Shown here: positions 27,646 through 35,701 of the stretch, one piece after another
Layout: each line of letters opens with the position of its first letter
Numbering within the stretch: position 1 is the stretch's first letter
Source of the DNA: BPIH01 sp042408535
GTDB lineage: Bacteria > Chloroflexota > Limnocylindria > Limnocylindrales > CSP1-4
DNA: 64,000 bases
NCBI GenBank assembly: GCA_042408535.1
Contig: JBHORA010000146.1
Span: forward strand, 1 to 64,000
Direction: 5' to 3'
Made by a program: the position numbers and the translations under genes
Notes under the pieces: model-generated
Told to the model about the DNA's origin: nothing
The model's database searches: none
What the model saw: the letters and a program-made list of their open reading frames with translations, nothing else

Positions 27646-28271
27646 TTGGCCCGCCCGCTCCGGCGGACCGGGGAAGCACCCTCCGGACGTTCATCGCCGC
27701 CGAGGTCCCCGACGCCGCTCGGGCGGCCATCCTCGCTTTCCTCGAGGCCGTCGTACGGACGACCGCGCCGGGGGCCATCCGCTGGGTCCGCCCGGCGGGT
27801 CTGCACCTCACCCTCCGCTTCCTCGGTCAGACGCCACGGGGACGGCTCGCGGCCGTCGGCGCCGTCATGCGGGCGACGGCGAGCCGGCACCGACCCTTCG
27901 CCGTGGAGATCGGCGGCGGCGGCGCCTTCCCGACCCTCCGGCGGCCACGGGTCCTCTGGCTCGGGGTCCGGGCCGGTTCGAGCGACCTTGCCGCCCTCGC
28001 CGCCGATCTCGAGCGGGGACTCGAGCCGCTCGGCTGGCCACCGGAAGGGCGGCCCTACGCAGCCCACCTCACCCTCGCTCGAGCCGAGCCGGGTCCCGTC
28101 GCCGCCGAGACGGCAGCCCGCCTCGTGGAAGCGGCGGGCGATCTCCGGCTCCGATGGCAGGTCGAGGAACTCGTCCTCTTCGAGAGCCTCCTCGGCCGGG
28201 GTGGAGCCCGCTACGTGCCCCTCGAGCGGGTGCCGCTCGGGTCCCTCGACGCGTCGCCCGGCGGGACCTGA
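27642..28271 (+). CDS. thpR: RNA 2',3'-cyclic phosphodiesterase (ThpR/LigT-like)
   Basis: 209 aa. A 2H phosphoesterase with both catalytic HxTL motifs: HLTL at 55-58 (LHLTLRFLGQ) and HLTL at 142-145 (AHLTLARAEP). The family opens 2',3'-cyclic phosphates on RNA or nucleotides. The start ATG overlaps ppa by four bases. The first 12 residues are probably not structured. Confidence 0.9.
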   Translation: MIGPPAPADRGSTLRTFIAAEVPDAARAAILAFLEAVVRTTAPGAIRWVRPAGLHLTLRFLGQTPRGRLAAVGAVMRATASRHRPFAVEIGGGGAFPTLRRPRVLWLGVRAGSSDLAALAADLERGLEPLGWPPEGRPYAAHLTLARAEPGPVAAETAARLVEAAGDLRLRWQVEELVLFESLLGRGGARYVPLERVPLGSLDASPGGT

Positions 28272-28504
28272 GGCGGGCCTCGGCGACGCCGGACCCTGGC
28301 CCCGTCGACGGCGCCCCTCACTCCTCGGGTGGGCGCCTGGCGGGCTGCGACCAGGGTCGTGGCGGCAGCGGTCCGGCAGGCCCGGCAGCGGTTGCGCGGA
28401 GACGGTCCGACGGTGTACGGTCGGCGGCGGCGCCCCTGGCCCGGTTCCCGAGGGCGGGGCCGCCGCATCGAGTCAGCCCGACTCGTTCCTGTCCCGGAGA
28501 GTTG

Positions 28505-28521
28505 CCGGGTCGTCGACCCGG
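28505..28521 (+). promoter_or_regulatory. Hairpin just upstream of the trpB2 ribosome site
   Basis: CCGGGTC-GTC-GACCCGG makes a perfect seven-base stem ending 12 bases before GGAGG of trpB2. A weak TTGCGC-18-TACGGT promoter may lie at 28392-28421. The hairpin could modulate initiation. I see no leader peptide with Trp codons, so classical attenuation is not supported. Confidence 0.3.
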
Positions 28522-28544
28522 ACCCGTCGTGGTGGAGGAAGCAG

Positions 28545-29915
28545 ATGGCCGACGAGCATGGCCGCACGAAGTTCGTTCTCGACGAGCGCCACATCCCGCG
28601 AGCCTGGTACAACATCGTGCCCGACCTTCCCGTGGCGCCGCCGCCGGTCCTCCACCCCGGCACCGGCGCGCCCATCGGCCCCGACGACCTGGCACCCCTC
28701 TTTCCGATGTCCCTCATCGGCCAGGAGGTGAGTACCGAGCGGGAGATCGAAATCCCCGAGCCGGTTCGGGAGGCCTATGCCCTCTACCGCCCGACGCCCC
28801 TCTTCCGGGCCCGGCGCCTCGAGCGCGCCCTCGACACCCCCGCCCACATCTACTACAAGTACGAGGGGGTCAGCCCGGTCGGCAGCCACAAGCCGAACAC
28901 CGCCCTCGCCCAGGCCTTCTTCAACAAGGAGGAGGGCGTCCGGCGGCTCGCCACCGAAACCGGGGCCGGGCAGTGGGGGAGCGCCCTTGCCTTCGCCGGG
29001 GCCGTCTTCGGCCTCGAGGTCAAGGTCTACATGGTCCGGGTGAGCTACGACCAGAAGCCCTACCGCCGGATCCTCATGGAAACGTACGGTGCCGAGGTCG
29101 TGGCCAGCCCGAGCCCGACGACCGAGTACGGCCGCCGGGTCCTCGCCGCGACACCGGACAGCCCGGGCTCCCTCGGAATCGCCATCAGCGAGGCCGTCGA
29201 GGACGCAGCGACCCGCGACGACACGAAGTATGCCCTCGGCTCGGTGCTCAACCACGTCCTCCTCCACCAGACGGTCATCGGCCAGGAAGCCATCGAGCAG
29301 ATGGCGCTGGCCGGCGAGGAGCCGGACGTCATCATCGGTTGCACCGGCGGTGGCTCGAACTTCGCCGGTCTCACCTTCCCCTTCATCGGCCGGATGCTCC
29401 GCGGCGAGGCGACGTATCGGGTCATCGCCTGCGAACCCGAGGCGGCGCCGTCCCTCACCCGGGGCGTCTACACCTACGACTTCGGCGACACGGGCCACCT
29501 GACGCCCCTCGTCAAGATGCACACCTTGGGCTCGAACTTCATCCCCGAGCCGATCCACGCCGGCGGGCTCCGTTACCACGGGATGGCGCCGCTCGTGTCA
29601 CTCCTCAAGGAGCAGGGCCTCATCGAGGCTCGGAGCGTTCACCAGCGGGCCTGTTTCGAGGCTGGAGTCCGCTTCGCCCGGGCCGAGGGGGTCCTGCCGG
29701 CCCCGGAACCCACCCACGCCATCAAGGTCGCCATCGACGAGGCCCTCGCCGCCCGAGAGGCCGGCGAGGCGCGGGTCATCCTCTTCAACCTCTGCGGGCA
29801 CGGCCACTTCGACCTGGCAGCCTACGAGCGGTACCTGGCCGGGACCCTCGAAGACTACGAGTACCCGGCCGAGAAGGTGGCCGAGGCCCTCGCCGCCCTG
29901 CCGAAGGTCTCCTAG
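28545..29915 (+). CDS. trpB: TrpB2-type tryptophan synthase beta-like PLP enzyme
   Basis: 456 aa, the length of the TrpB2 branch rather than the about 400-aa TrpB1. PLP lysine K116 is in SPVGSHKPNTA and the phosphate loop is CTGGGSNFAG. TrpB2 enzymes carry the SLIGQEVSTEREIEIPEPVREAY segment seen here and often act without TrpA, making tryptophan from serine and indole. No trpA or other trp gene is nearby, consistent with a stand-alone role. The ATG start has GGAGG six bases upstream. A 456-base gap follows it. Confidence 0.92.
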   Translation: MADEHGRTKFVLDERHIPRAWYNIVPDLPVAPPPVLHPGTGAPIGPDDLAPLFPMSLIGQEVSTEREIEIPEPVREAYALYRPTPLFRARRLERALDTPAHIYYKYEGVSPVGSHKPNTALAQAFFNKEEGVRRLATETGAGQWGSALAFAGAVFGLEVKVYMVRVSYDQKPYRRILMETYGAEVVASPSPTTEYGRRVLAATPDSPGSLGIAISEAVEDAATRDDTKYALGSVLNHVLLHQTVIGQEAIEQMALAGEEPDVIIGCTGGGSNFAGLTFPFIGRMLRGEATYRVIACEPEAAPSLTRGVYTYDFGDTGHLTPLVKMHTLGSNFIPEPIHAGGLRYHGMAPLVSLLKEQGLIEARSVHQRACFEAGVRFARAEGVLPAPEPTHAIKVAIDEALAAREAGEARVILFNLCGHGHFDLAAYERYLAGTLEDYEYPAEKVAEALAALPKVS

Positions 29916-30005
29916 GCGACCGTCGGCCTCGGCTGCATCGCCTGGGCGAGGGTCGCGGCCACGAGCGCGGTGCGCCCGACGGTCTGCCAGGCGACCGTCG
30001 GCCTC
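29914..30005 (+). repeat. 17-bp direct repeat, 75-bp spacing
   Basis: AGGCGACCGTCGGCCTC occurs at 29914-29930 (starting in the trpB2 stop region) and again exactly at 29989-30005. No gene covers the second copy. Confidence 0.6.
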
Positions 30006-30086
30006 CGGCGGCGTTCCGCGGGATCCGGGCCACCGTCGCGAGCAGGGGCCCCTTCTGGCACGGCGTTCGCGGCCGCCTGGAGACGG

Positions 30087-30150
30087 GCGCGCGAGGACCC
30101 GCACGGGGAGGGGAGGGGATGCGGGTCCTGCGCGCGACGCGAAGCGTCGC
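30087..30150 (+). repeat. Tandem hairpins with overlapping G-quadruplex motif
   Basis: AGGACCCGCA (30094-30103) pairs with TGCGGGTCCT (30120-30129); six more G-C pairs extend it past a one-base bulge. The 16-base loop holds three GGGG runs, and with the GGG of the 3' arm (30123-30125) it fits a four-run quadruplex motif, so stem and quadruplex exclude each other. A second hairpin GCGACGC-GAA-GCGTCGC follows at 30134-30150. It may be a terminator, a regulatory RNA or a repeated element. Confidence 0.55.
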
Positions 30151-30359
30151 AGGCCAGGCCGCCCCGGTGGGGGGTGACGGGGCGATCTGGCGGCGACCAC
30201 CTGCCCGAGTGGCCGCCCGGTCGCCTGACGGCGAACCGGGCACCATCCTGCTCGAGCGAAGCCGGGCCCCGCATCAGCCATTTGCAGTATGTTCGGGGCC
30301 GAATGGCCCCCGGCCGGTGAGGGTGGCCAGCGGCGGGGGCGGCACCCAGAACCGGGCGC

Positions 30360-30365
30360 TACGAT
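30360..30365 (+). promoter_or_regulatory. Leaderless-type -10 TACGAT for the zinc-ribbon gene
   Basis: TACGAT ends six bases before the ATG at 30372. Confidence 0.45.
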
Positions 30366-30371
30366 GACTCC

Positions 30372-30662
30372 ATGCCCCGTCTCGCCTGCTGGACGTGCGG
30401 TCGCACCGTCTACACGGTCAGCCCGATCGAAGCCCTCTTCGCCGAGGAACGGCGCTGCCCGCGCTGCGGTGCCCTCATGAACCCGGAGCGCCGGGAGGGA
30501 GAGCGGCGCCAGGCGAGCCGTCGCCAGAACCCGCCCGACGACCCGGGGCCGCCCGATGGCATCGAGCGACGGGTCGCCGATCGTCGGGTCGCCCAGCGAC
30601 GGTCAGCCGGGCAGCCCGCGCTCCGGCCGCGCCGGCGGGCGGGGGACGGTTGGGTCGATTGA
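30372..30662 (+). CDS. Small zinc-ribbon protein with basic tail
   Basis: 96 aa. Two CxxC pairs (C6/C9 and C29/C32, in CWTCG and CPRCG) make a probable zinc ribbon; the remaining 60 residues are rich in Arg, Pro and Gln (for example RREGERRQASRRQNPP and VADRRVAQRRSAG) and probably disordered, suggesting nucleic-acid contact. I recognise no named family. Its start is supported by the TACGAT hexamer six bases upstream. Confidence 0.7.
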   Translation: MPRLACWTCGRTVYTVSPIEALFAEERRCPRCGALMNPERREGERRQASRRQNPPDDPGPPDGIERRVADRRVAQRRSAGQPALRPRRRAGDGWVD

Positions 30663-30804
30663 GGGGGTGGCGTTCGCCGCTCCTCGTCCGGTCCGTGTCC
30701 CGGGAGGTGGCGCCTTCGGAGGAGCTGCGACCGGCCGCGGTCGCGGAGCGAGGCTGGCCCTCGATCGGCGGCTCCGACCGCGCCTCGGGGCGCGTCGTTC
30801 CGGG

Positions 30805-31482
30805 TCAGTCCTCCCGAGGCAGCTCGATGAGCCGGTGCCGGAGGGCGAAGGCGACCGCCTCGAGCTTCGAGTGGACGTGGAGCTTGCCCATGATGTTCTG
30901 GACGTGGGTCCGGAGCGTGTTCGGGGCGATGAGAAGCCGGTCGCAGATCTCGCGGCTGGATTGGCCCTGGGCGAGGGCCCGGAGGACCTCGAACTCGCGG
31001 GGGGTGAGCGGCTCGATCGGCGGCCGCTCCGCGCTCTGTTCGCGGGCGATGGCGACACGCCGGGCGATGTCGAGGATGACGGCTCGCGGCAGGAGGGTGT
31101 CGCCGGCGAAGGCGGCCCGGACGGCACCGACGACCTCGTCGACCGCCCGGTCCTTCGTCAGGTAGCCGTCGGCGCCGGCCTGGATCGACTCGAGGATCGT
31201 CTCGTCGTCGGCGAGCGCAGTGAGCATGACGACGCGGGCCGTCGGGTGACGGAGCTTCAGGGCGCGCGTCGCCTCGGCGCCCGTTCCGTCAGGCAGCCGG
31301 TAGTCCATGAGGACGACGTCGACGGGCTGCCGAGTCGCCGATCGGGCCTCGGCCACCGAGGCGGCGACGCCGACGACTTCGATGTCGGGCTCGCGCGCCA
31401 GGATCCGGGACAAGGCACCGGTGAGGAGCTGGTGGTCGTCGACGAGGAGGACCCGGATCCGACGAGCGGTGGCTGCGGCCAC
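30805..31482 (-). CDS. NarL/FixJ-family response regulator
   Basis: 225 aa. Receiver domain with acidic DD at 15-16, phospho-acceptor D60 (VVLMDYRLPDG), Thr in MLTALAD and K110, then a LuxR-type helix-turn-helix (about 158-215, LTPREFEVLRALAQGQSSREICDRLLIAPNTLRTHVQNIMGKL split over the usual helices). It is a DNA-binding transcription factor activated by a histidine kinase, but no kinase gene is in the window. The GTG start has GGAGG seven bases upstream and a TACAAT -10-like hexamer at 31552-31547. Divergent from tyrA. Confidence 0.9.
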   Translation of the reverse strand: MAAATARRIRVLLVDDHQLLTGALSRILAREPDIEVVGVAASVAEARSATRQPVDVVLMDYRLPDGTGAEATRALKLRHPTARVVMLTALADDETILESIQAGADGYLTKDRAVDEVVGAVRAAFAGDTLLPRAVILDIARRVAIAREQSAERPPIEPLTPREFEVLRALAQGQSSREICDRLLIAPNTLRTHVQNIMGKLHVHSKLEAVAFALRHRLIELPRED

Positions 31483-31546
31483 TGGGCACCCTCCGATGTG
31501 CGGACCGCGCCGTCGGCGACATCCCCGGTCCGACGACGCTTGGGCG

Positions 31547-31552
31547 ATTGTA
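31547..31552 (-). promoter_or_regulatory. -10-like TACAAT for the response regulator
   Basis: On the minus strand TACAAT lies 64 bases upstream of the GTG start at 31482; the resulting leader contains GGAGG. Confidence 0.4.
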
Positions 31553-31614
31553 CCGGAGGGACCGGCCTCGGACGCTTGGAGCGCTCGAGTGCCACTCCGG
31601 TGGGCGCGGGCCCC

Positions 31615-31620
31615 GATAAT
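31615..31620 (+). promoter_or_regulatory. Leaderless-type -10 GATAAT for tyrA
   Basis: GATAAT ends six bases before the ATG at 31627. Confidence 0.5.
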
Positions 31621-31626
31621 GGGATC

Positions 31627-32556
31627 ATGCGGCTCGCCCTCCTCGGCCTCGGTCTCATCGGCGGCTCGGTCGTTCGCGCCCTCCGGCGGTCGAGAGCTGC
31701 GGAGTCGGATGGGTTCTGGTCGTCGGATCTCCAGATTGCGGCCTGGAGCCCGAGCGGCAACGGTCCGCGGCGGGCTGCCGGCGAGGGCATCGTCGACCTC
31801 GCCGCGGGAACGGTCGAGGCGGCCCTCGCGGGGGCCGACCTCGTCCTCCTCGCCGGTCCGCCAACGAGCGTCCTCGAGTGGCTGAGCGCCTTCGGCGGTC
31901 CCCTCCGCGAACGCCTGCCCGAGGGAGTGGTCCTGACCGACGTGGCGAGCACGAAGGCGGCGATCGTCGAGCGGGCCGACGCTCTCGGTCTGCCGTTCGT
32001 CGGGGGTCATCCGATGGCCGGGCGGGAGACGAGCGGTTACGCGGCGGCCCGGTCCGATCTCTTCGAGGGCCGACCGTGGGTCGTGGTTCCCGGCGCCGCT
32101 GCCGAGGATCGGGCGGTCGAGCTCGTCGAGGGCCTCGCCAGGGCCGTCGGCGCGGTTCCGCTCCGGATGACGAGCGTCGACCATGACCGCGCCGTGGCGG
32201 CCATCAGCCACCTTCCGCTCGTGGCGAGCGTCGCCCTTGTCGAGGCTGTCCTCGGCCGGCCGGGCGAGCCACCACCCGAGGAGGTGGAGGCCGCCCTTCG
32301 TCTCGCCGCGACCGGCTGGCGGGACGCCACCCGGCTCGCCCGGGGCGAACCGGTGATGGGGGCGGGGATCTTGGTTACGAACCGAGCCGCCGTCGCCGAT
32401 CGACTCCGGCGGCTTCGGCTCGTCCTCGACGACTGGATCGCGGGTCTCGCCGATGGCGGGCTCGACGAAGCGGGTCTCCGCGACCGGCTCGCGGCCGCCC
32501 GGGCCCGCCTCGAGGCCGCGAGCGGGGCCCACGCCCGAGCAGACGGGGATCGATGA
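31627..32556 (+). CDS. tyrA: Prephenate dehydrogenase
   Basis: 309 aa. Converts prephenate to hydroxyphenylpyruvate in tyrosine synthesis. It has the NAD Rossmann motif GLGLIGGS at 7-14, LTDVASTKAAI, FVGGHPMAGRETSGY with the catalytic His, and VDHDRAVAAISHLPL. There is no ACT domain at the C-terminus, so feedback by that module is absent. The stop overlaps the Nudix gene as ATGA. Confidence 0.93.
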   Translation: MRLALLGLGLIGGSVVRALRRSRAAESDGFWSSDLQIAAWSPSGNGPRRAAGEGIVDLAAGTVEAALAGADLVLLAGPPTSVLEWLSAFGGPLRERLPEGVVLTDVASTKAAIVERADALGLPFVGGHPMAGRETSGYAAARSDLFEGRPWVVVPGAAAEDRAVELVEGLARAVGAVPLRMTSVDHDRAVAAISHLPLVASVALVEAVLGRPGEPPPEEVEAALRLAATGWRDATRLARGEPVMGAGILVTNRAAVADRLRRLRLVLDDWIAGLADGGLDEAGLRDRLAAARARLEAASGAHARADGDR

Positions 32557-33140
32557 CGGCGGACGAGCTCGTCCTCGTCGTCCCCCGGGCGGCCGTCGTG
32601 GCCCCGCCCGGCTGGTACGGCGTCCGAGCAGCCGGGGTCGAGGCGGTTCTGGCAGCGGCGAGGGCTGTCGGCCGCTACCTCCCCCGCTCGACGGTCGAGC
32701 ACGACCCGGGCTACAAGCAGCTCATCCCGTACCTCGTCCTCCGCGACGGCGGCCGCTACTTCCTCATGCGGCGCACCCGGGCCGGCGGCGACGCCCGGCT
32801 CCACGACCGCTATTCGATCGGGATCGGGGGCCACGTCGAGCCGGGTGACGGCGACCTCGTCGGCGGCCTGCGGCGGGAGTGGCGGGAGGAGATCGAGGCC
32901 GACTTCGAGCCCCAGGTCCGTGCGGTCGGGCTCGTGAACGACGACACGACCGACGTCGGGAGCGTCCACCTCGGGATCGTCTTCGTCGCCGAGCTCCATG
33001 GCCGCCGGATCGGCGTTCGAGAAGGCGAGAAGCTGAGGGGCGACTTCGCTGCCGCGGCGGCCGTTCGGGCGGTCAGGGACGCCATGGAGACGTGGAGCCA
33101 GCTCGTCTTCGACGCCTTCGAGGACGGTCGGCTCGGTTGA
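32553..33140 (+). CDS. Nudix-family hydrolase
   Basis: 195 aa. The Nudix box is GHVEPGDGDLVGGLRREWREE at about 90-110, with the metal-binding RExxxEE pattern as REWREE. N-terminal residues 1-60 form a separate strand-rich part; LVVPRAAVVAPPGWYGV resembles the start of phosphoesterase-type Nudix proteins. The nucleotide substrate is unknown. It is coupled to tyrA (ATGA), and its stop codon lies inside an 18-bp tandem repeat. Confidence 0.82.
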   Translation: MTADELVLVVPRAAVVAPPGWYGVRAAGVEAVLAAARAVGRYLPRSTVEHDPGYKQLIPYLVLRDGGRYFLMRRTRAGGDARLHDRYSIGIGGHVEPGDGDLVGGLRREWREEIEADFEPQVRAVGLVNDDTTDVGSVHLGIVFVAELHGRRIGVREGEKLRGDFAAAAAVRAVRDAMETWSQLVFDAFEDGRLG

Positions 33141-33208
33141 GCTCGGGCGGGCGCTTGAGCTCGGGCGGGCGCTTGAGCCGGGGCGGGCGCTTGAGCCGGG
33201 GCGGAGCG
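33137..33208. repeat. Four 18-bp tandem repeats
   Basis: Units TTGAGCTCGGGCGGGCGC at 33137-33154 and 33155-33172 are identical; the third (33173-33190) changes two bases and the fourth (33191-33208) more. The first unit contains the TGA of the Nudix gene. The number of units may vary between strains. Confidence 0.85.
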
Positions 33209-33242
33209 GATCCGCGCTGAGGACGGCGGCCGTCGGTGATGG

Positions 33243-33248
33243 GATAAT
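33243..33248 (+). promoter_or_regulatory. -10-like GATAAT for the NfeD gene
   Basis: GATAAT ends 17 bases before the ATG at 33266, giving a short leader of about ten bases. Confidence 0.4.
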
Positions 33249-33265
33249 GCATTTGGTGGTCGGTC

Positions 33266-34618
33266 ATGCCGGGTGAGCGCTTGCGCCGCCTTTCGTTCGC
33301 CGTGGGCCTCGGCCTCGGCGTCCTCGGTCTCCTCGTGGCCGCGGGACCGACCCGGGCCCTCACTCCGGGGGCCGTGCCCGTTCTTCGGGCGACGGGGATC
33401 GTCGACAACGTCCTGGCCAGCTACATCGAGGAGGGGATCGACGTCGCTGCTGCGAGCGGCGCTCCGGCCGTCGTCATCGTCCTCAACACGCCGGGTGGCA
33501 ACCTCGATGCCACGAACCGGATCACGTCGGCCCTCCTGGAAGCCCGGTTGCCGACGATCGTCTGGGTGGCCCCGGCCGGGGGCCAGGCGGCGAGTGCGGG
33601 CACCTTCATCACCCTCGCTGCCCACCTCGCCTTCATGGCTCCCGGGACCCGGATCGGAGCCGCCTCGCCGGTCGGGGCGGGCGGCGAGGACATCGGCGGA
33701 ACCCTCGGAGAGAAGGTCCGACAGGACGCCATCGCCGCCATCCGGTCGATCGCGGAGACCCGGGGCCGGAACGTCGACTGGGCTGTTTCGACGGTGTCGG
33801 AGGCGAAGGCCTCGCCCGCGTCGGAGGCGGTCGCGGTCGGCGCCGTCGACGGACTGGCCGCCTCGCTCGAAGAGGTCCGCCGGCTGGCCGAGGGGCGGAC
33901 CGTTCGCTTCCCGGACGGTGAGGGGACGATCCGCTTCGGGACGGCACCCTTCGAGGAGCTGCCGATGAACCCCTTCCAGTCGCTTCTCCACCTCCTGTCC
34001 GACCCGAACATCGCCTTCGTCCTCTTCACGATCGGCTTCTACGGGCTCCTCTTCGAGCTTCAGAACCCGAACTTCGTGACCGGGATCCTCGGCGGCCTGG
34101 CGATCATCCTCGCCTTCATCGGCTTCGGCTCGTTGCCCCTCAACGTCGCTGGCCTCCTCCTCATCGGCCTCGCCATCGTCCTCTTCGTCCTTGAGATCGG
34201 GGTCGCGAGCCACGGCCTCCTCACCGTCGGTGGCCTCATCAGCTTCGTGTTGGGTGCCTCGGCCCTCTATACCGCCCCAGGCACCCCGACGGCTCCGGAC
34301 GTCAGCGTCGCCCTGCCCCTCGTCCTCGTCATGAGCACGACAACGGCGCTCTTCATGGCCCTCATCGTCTATGCGGCCGTGCGGACCCGGCGGATGACGA
34401 CCCAGCCGGGTCTCGTCGGAGCGGCCCTGCCGCTCGGCGTCGTCGGTCAGGTTCGGCGACCCCTCACCCCCGTCGGATCGGTCTACGCCGCCGGCGAGGA
34501 GTGGACCGCTCGGGCCGTCGACGACCGGCCCCTCGAGCGCGGGACCCCCGTTCGGATCGTCCGCTTCGAGGGCTTGACGGCGATCGTCGAGCCCGTCCCC
34601 GAGGGCGTCAGCCCGTAA
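33266..34618 (+). CDS. NfeD-family membrane serine protease (long form)
   Basis: 450 aa. A signal peptide or first membrane helix (about 11-30) precedes a ClpP-like domain with Ser-Lys dyad candidates S110 (GGQAASAGTF) and K150 (GEKVRQDA). Four or so membrane helices (about 248-365) and a C-terminal OB-fold NfeD domain (VGAALPLGVVGQV...GTPVRIVRFEGLTAIVEP) follow. In archaea and bacteria this long form pairs with a stomatin that its protease can cut; the stomatin gene is 32 bases downstream. Confidence 0.92.
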   Translation: MPGERLRRLSFAVGLGLGVLGLLVAAGPTRALTPGAVPVLRATGIVDNVLASYIEEGIDVAAASGAPAVVIVLNTPGGNLDATNRITSALLEARLPTIVWVAPAGGQAASAGTFITLAAHLAFMAPGTRIGAASPVGAGGEDIGGTLGEKVRQDAIAAIRSIAETRGRNVDWAVSTVSEAKASPASEAVAVGAVDGLAASLEEVRRLAEGRTVRFPDGEGTIRFGTAPFEELPMNPFQSLLHLLSDPNIAFVLFTIGFYGLLFELQNPNFVTGILGGLAIILAFIGFGSLPLNVAGLLLIGLAIVLFVLEIGVASHGLLTVGGLISFVLGASALYTAPGTPTAPDVSVALPLVLVMSTTTALFMALIVYAAVRTRRMTTQPGLVGAALPLGVVGQVRRPLTPVGSVYAAGEEWTARAVDDRPLERGTPVRIVRFEGLTAIVEPVPEGVSP

Positions 34619-34650
34619 GCTGATCCCGACATCGCCGAAGGAGGAGCCTC

Positions 34651-35610
34651 ATGGAACCAACCGTTCTCGCCGCTCTCGCGGCCTTCATCGTCGCCGTCGT
34701 CCTCGTTTTCCTCTACCTCTCGGTCCGGATCGTCAACCAGTACGAGAAGATGGTTGTCTTCCGGCTCGGCCGGACCGACGAACACCTCGTCCGCGATCCC
34801 GGCCTTCGGTTCCTCATCCCGATCGTCGACCGGCCGGTCAAGGTCGACCTCCGGGAGCAGTTCATCGAGGTCCCGAGCCAGACGAACATCACCCGCGACA
34901 ACGCGCCGATCAACATCGATTTCCTCATCTACTGGAAGATCGTCGACCCGCTGAAGAGCCAGGTGAACGTCGGCAACTTCACCGGCGCTCTCACGGGGAT
35001 CGCCACGACGACCCTGCGGGCGGTCGTCGGTGACATCCTCCTCGACGAGGTTCTCTCGCGACGCGAGCAAATCAACGAGATCCTGCGGGCTAAGCTCGAC
35101 GAGGTGACCGAGCGCTGGGGCGGCAAGGTGACGACGGTCGAGATCCGGGAGATCGTCCCGCCTCGGGAGGTCCAGGAAGCGATGAACCGCCAGCTCTCGG
35201 CCGAGCGGACGCGGCGGGCGGTCATCACCGAGTCCGAGGGTCAGCGCCAGGCAGCGATCAACGTCGCCGAGGGCCAGAAGCAGGCCGAGATCCTGAAAGC
35301 CGAGGGCGATCGCCAGGCAGCGATCCTCCGGGCTGAGGGCTTCAGCGAGGCCCTCGAGCGGATCTTCCGAGCGGCGCGAGGCGTCGACCAGAAGACGATG
35401 GCCCTCCAGTATCTCGAGGCCCTCAAGGCCCTCGGCGCGAGCCCGGCGACGAAGTTCGTCATTCCGACGGAGTTCACCCGGCTCGTGGAACCCTTCACGA
35501 GCTACGTCGCCCAGGGGATGGCGGCGGGGGCTGGCGGCGGGGCCGCCGCTCATGCTGGCGCCCAGGGTGAGGCCGGCGGGGCCGCGGCGGGCGCAGGCGA
35601 GGCTCGGTGA
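34651..35610 (+). CDS. SPFH/stomatin-like membrane protein
   Basis: 319 aa. An N-terminal membrane segment (about 6-25) is followed by the SPFH core (VRIVNQYEKMVVFRLGRTDEH, PGLRFLIPIVDRPVKVDLRE, DFLIYWKIVDPLK), an Ala/Glu/Gln coiled region (about 175-245) and a Gly/Ala-rich tail. It forms oligomers on the membrane. The NfeD neighbour and the GGAGG site before the ATG fix start and role; this is the usual NfeD-stomatin pair. Confidence 0.93.
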   Translation: MEPTVLAALAAFIVAVVLVFLYLSVRIVNQYEKMVVFRLGRTDEHLVRDPGLRFLIPIVDRPVKVDLREQFIEVPSQTNITRDNAPINIDFLIYWKIVDPLKSQVNVGNFTGALTGIATTTLRAVVGDILLDEVLSRREQINEILRAKLDEVTERWGGKVTTVEIREIVPPREVQEAMNRQLSAERTRRAVITESEGQRQAAINVAEGQKQAEILKAEGDRQAAILRAEGFSEALERIFRAARGVDQKTMALQYLEALKALGASPATKFVIPTEFTRLVEPFTSYVAQGMAAGAGGGAAAHAGAQGEAGGAAAGAGEAR

Positions 35611-35701
35611 GGGTCTCGAGCGGCGTTCGCCGGGGTATGTCGCCCGCGGCCACCGCGAGCCGAGGGCGGCCGGGGCGTCGAGCGTCGAGGGGCCGTCGAG
35701 C

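Larger units (their letters stand above)
29916..30371. other. 456-base intergenic region after trpB2
   Basis: No convincing gene was found on either strand. The region holds a 17-bp direct repeat near its left end and a tandem pair of strong hairpins with a guanine-rich loop at 30087-30150, and ends with the -10-like hexamer of the zinc-ribbon gene. Confidence 0.6.

Noticed and set aside
28272..28544. Tryptophan attenuator before trpB2
   Set aside because: No leader frame with Trp codons and no terminator/antiterminator pair was found; only one small hairpin.
33137..33208. CRISPR array
   Set aside because: Units are adjacent 18-bp tandem copies without spacers; no cas genes are present.
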